Source: JBBSUX01 sp038234045 (GTDB taxonomy: Bacteria; Pseudomonadota; Gammaproteobacteria; Burkholderiales; Burkholderiaceae_C). From it: a stretch of DNA of 12,484 bases. The translations under genes were made by a program, and so were the position numbers. This document shows, piece by piece, positions 11,527-12,484 of this stretch. The first letter of the stretch is position 1. Every line of letters starts with the position of its first letter. Under the pieces are notes generated by a model that was not told the DNA's origin, searched no databases, and saw only the letters and a program-made list of their open reading frames with translations. The DNA lies in contig JBBSUX010000080.1 of NCBI GenBank assembly GCA_038234045.1, positions 1 through 12,484 on the forward strand, given 5' to 3'.

Positions 11527-12484
11527 ATGATCGATCGTCGTTCCTTTGTTTCCGCCGGTACGGCGTCCGCTGCCTTGGCCGCGCTCGGATTTTCCGGCAG
11601 CACGTTTGCCCAGCAGGAGGCCCAGGCCAATGCTGTTGGGTTGAAGTTTGCGGAACCCGGCCCTTTCTCCTTCGATGGCCTCATCGCGCAGGCCGAGACA
11701 CTGGCCAAGGCGCCTTATGTGAGCGGCAATACGCTGCCCGCAGCGGTCCTCGACAAGATCGATTACGAGGCGCACGGCAAGATCCATTTCGATCCGCGCT
11801 ACGCGCTGTTTCGCGACGGTCCGGGACCGTTCCCGGTGACCTTCTTCCACTTGGGGCGCTTTTTCCAAACGCCGGTGCACATGCATCTGCTGGAGCAGAC
11901 CAGCGGCGGTGACGATTTCGAGCGCGAGATCGTCTATGACCCGGCGTATTTTGAGATGCCGGCCGACAGCCCCGCGCGCCAGCTGCCGCCCGGCGCAGGC
12001 TTTGCCGGCTTCCGCTTCCAGGAAAGCCGTTTGGGCGATCAGCAAAAGCTGCCCTGGCAAAAAAACGATTGGGTCGCGTTTCTGGGGGCTTCGTATTTCC
12101 GCGCCATCGGAGAGCTGTACCAATATGGTCTTTCGGCGCGTGGTGTGATGGTGGATGCGGCGGTGGCGGGCCAGCCGGAAGACTTTCCGGTTTTCACGCA
12201 CTTCTATTTCGAGCCACCGGCAGACGGCAGCGACACGGTCGTGGTGTATGCGCTGCTGGATGGGGCGAGCGTTACCGGTGCTTATCGGTTCTCGATGCGG
12301 CGCGACAAGGCCGTGGAGATGGAGATCGATTGCCGGCTGTTCCTGCGGCGCGATGTGACGCGCCTCGGCATCGCACCGCTCACGTCGATGTACTGGTTTT
12401 CGGAAACGGCCAAGCCGACGGCCGTCGACTGGCGCCCCGAAGTGCACGATTCCGATGGCCTGGCGATGTGGACAGGCGCGGGCG
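11527..12484 (+). CDS. opgD: Periplasmic glucan biosynthesis protein OpgD (MdoD), N-terminal 319 residues, runs off right edge
   Basis: The open frame from ATG 11527 continues to the window end. It starts with a twin-arginine signal (D-R-R-S-F-V-S, then a moderately hydrophobic Ala/Leu stretch, cleavage likely after S-T-F-A near residue 29), which marks OpgD rather than the Sec-exported OpgG. The mature part has the family pattern: L-K-F-A-E-P-G-P-F-S-F-D, L-A-K-A-P-Y-V, L-D-K-I-D-Y-E-A-H-G-K-I-H-F, then F-F-H-L-G-R-F-F-Q-T-P-V, and later S-Y-F-R-A-I-G-E-L-Y-Q-Y-G-L-S-A-R-G. Homologues act in the periplasm on osmoregulated periplasmic glucan backbones, controlling beta-glucan structure. An opgH glucosyltransferase is not seen in the window. 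No stop or frameshift occurs in the visible part. Confidence 0.9.
   Translation, partial: MIDRRSFVSAGTASAALAALGFSGSTFAQQEAQANAVGLKFAEPGPFSFDGLIAQAETLAKAPYVSGNTLPAAVLDKIDYEAHGKIHFDPRYALFRDGPGPFPVTFFHLGRFFQTPVHMHLLEQTSGGDDFEREIVYDPAYFEMPADSPARQLPPGAGFAGFRFQESRLGDQQKLPWQKNDWVAFLGASYFRAIGELYQYGLSARGVMVDAAVAGQPEDFPVFTHFYFEPPADGSDTVVVYALLDGASVTGAYRFSMRRDKAVEMEIDCRLFLRRDVTRLGIAPLTSMYWFSETAKPTAVDWRPEVHDSDGLAMWTGAG

Noticed and set aside
11452..12447. 331-residue minus-strand frame opposite opgD
   Set aside because: His/Arg-rich shadow; the plus strand gives a Tat-signal OpgD with family motifs.

Overview
The window looks like a chromosomal segment of a GC-rich proteobacterium, most likely a betaproteobacterium of the Burkholderiales type. 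This is inferred from codon use and gene content (Tat-exported OpgD, DUF945/YdgA protein, YjjJ-type HipA kinase, YbdG-type MscS channel, zeta-class GST). A gammaproteobacterium such as Xanthomonadales cannot be excluded. No rRNA, tRNA or CRISPR array was seen.

Positions 1 to about 2,700 are an accessory region that reads as the distal end of an integron gene-cassette array. Four attC-like recombination sites, each ending in a GTTRRRY-like R' box, lie at about 172-226 (interrupted), 421-480, 972-1028 and 1789-1846. They delimit a cassette with no convincing gene (A, 221-474), a cassette for an unknown protein with a cysteine-rich C-terminal tail (B, 475-1022), a TauE/SafE membrane exporter cassette (C, 1023-1840) and a VapBC toxin-antitoxin cassette (D, from 1841). 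The cassette genes all point right, so an integron integrase would be expected beyond the left edge; it is not in the window. The left edge holds the 5' end of a transposase of the IS110 superfamily. Its terminus appears to lie inside the first attC, which is the known target of the IS1111-attC group.

Positions 2,851-8,533 hold a run of minus-strand housekeeping or stress genes. In transcription order they are a YbdG-like mechanosensitive channel, a 5'-truncated GIY-YIG-like remnant, a DUF945/YdgA membrane-anchored protein, a YjjJ-like HipA-family kinase with an unusual Thr-Ala repeat linker, and a COG1092 RlmI-type methyltransferase. The last three are closely spaced and may be one transcription unit.

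Positions 8,618-12,484 hold a plus-strand zeta-class GST (MaiA family), then a strong bidirectional terminator facing a small repeat-rich lipoprotein gene on the minus strand. After that come an AT-rich intergenic stretch with two dyads, a minus-strand MFS transporter, and a divergent plus-strand opgD (periplasmic glucan biosynthesis) that runs off the right edge.

The parts most worth following are the integron tail with its IS110 insertion, the VapBC cassette with a dyad over its ribosome binding site, the cysteine-tailed cassette protein, and the hexanucleotide repeat inside the HipA-family kinase.
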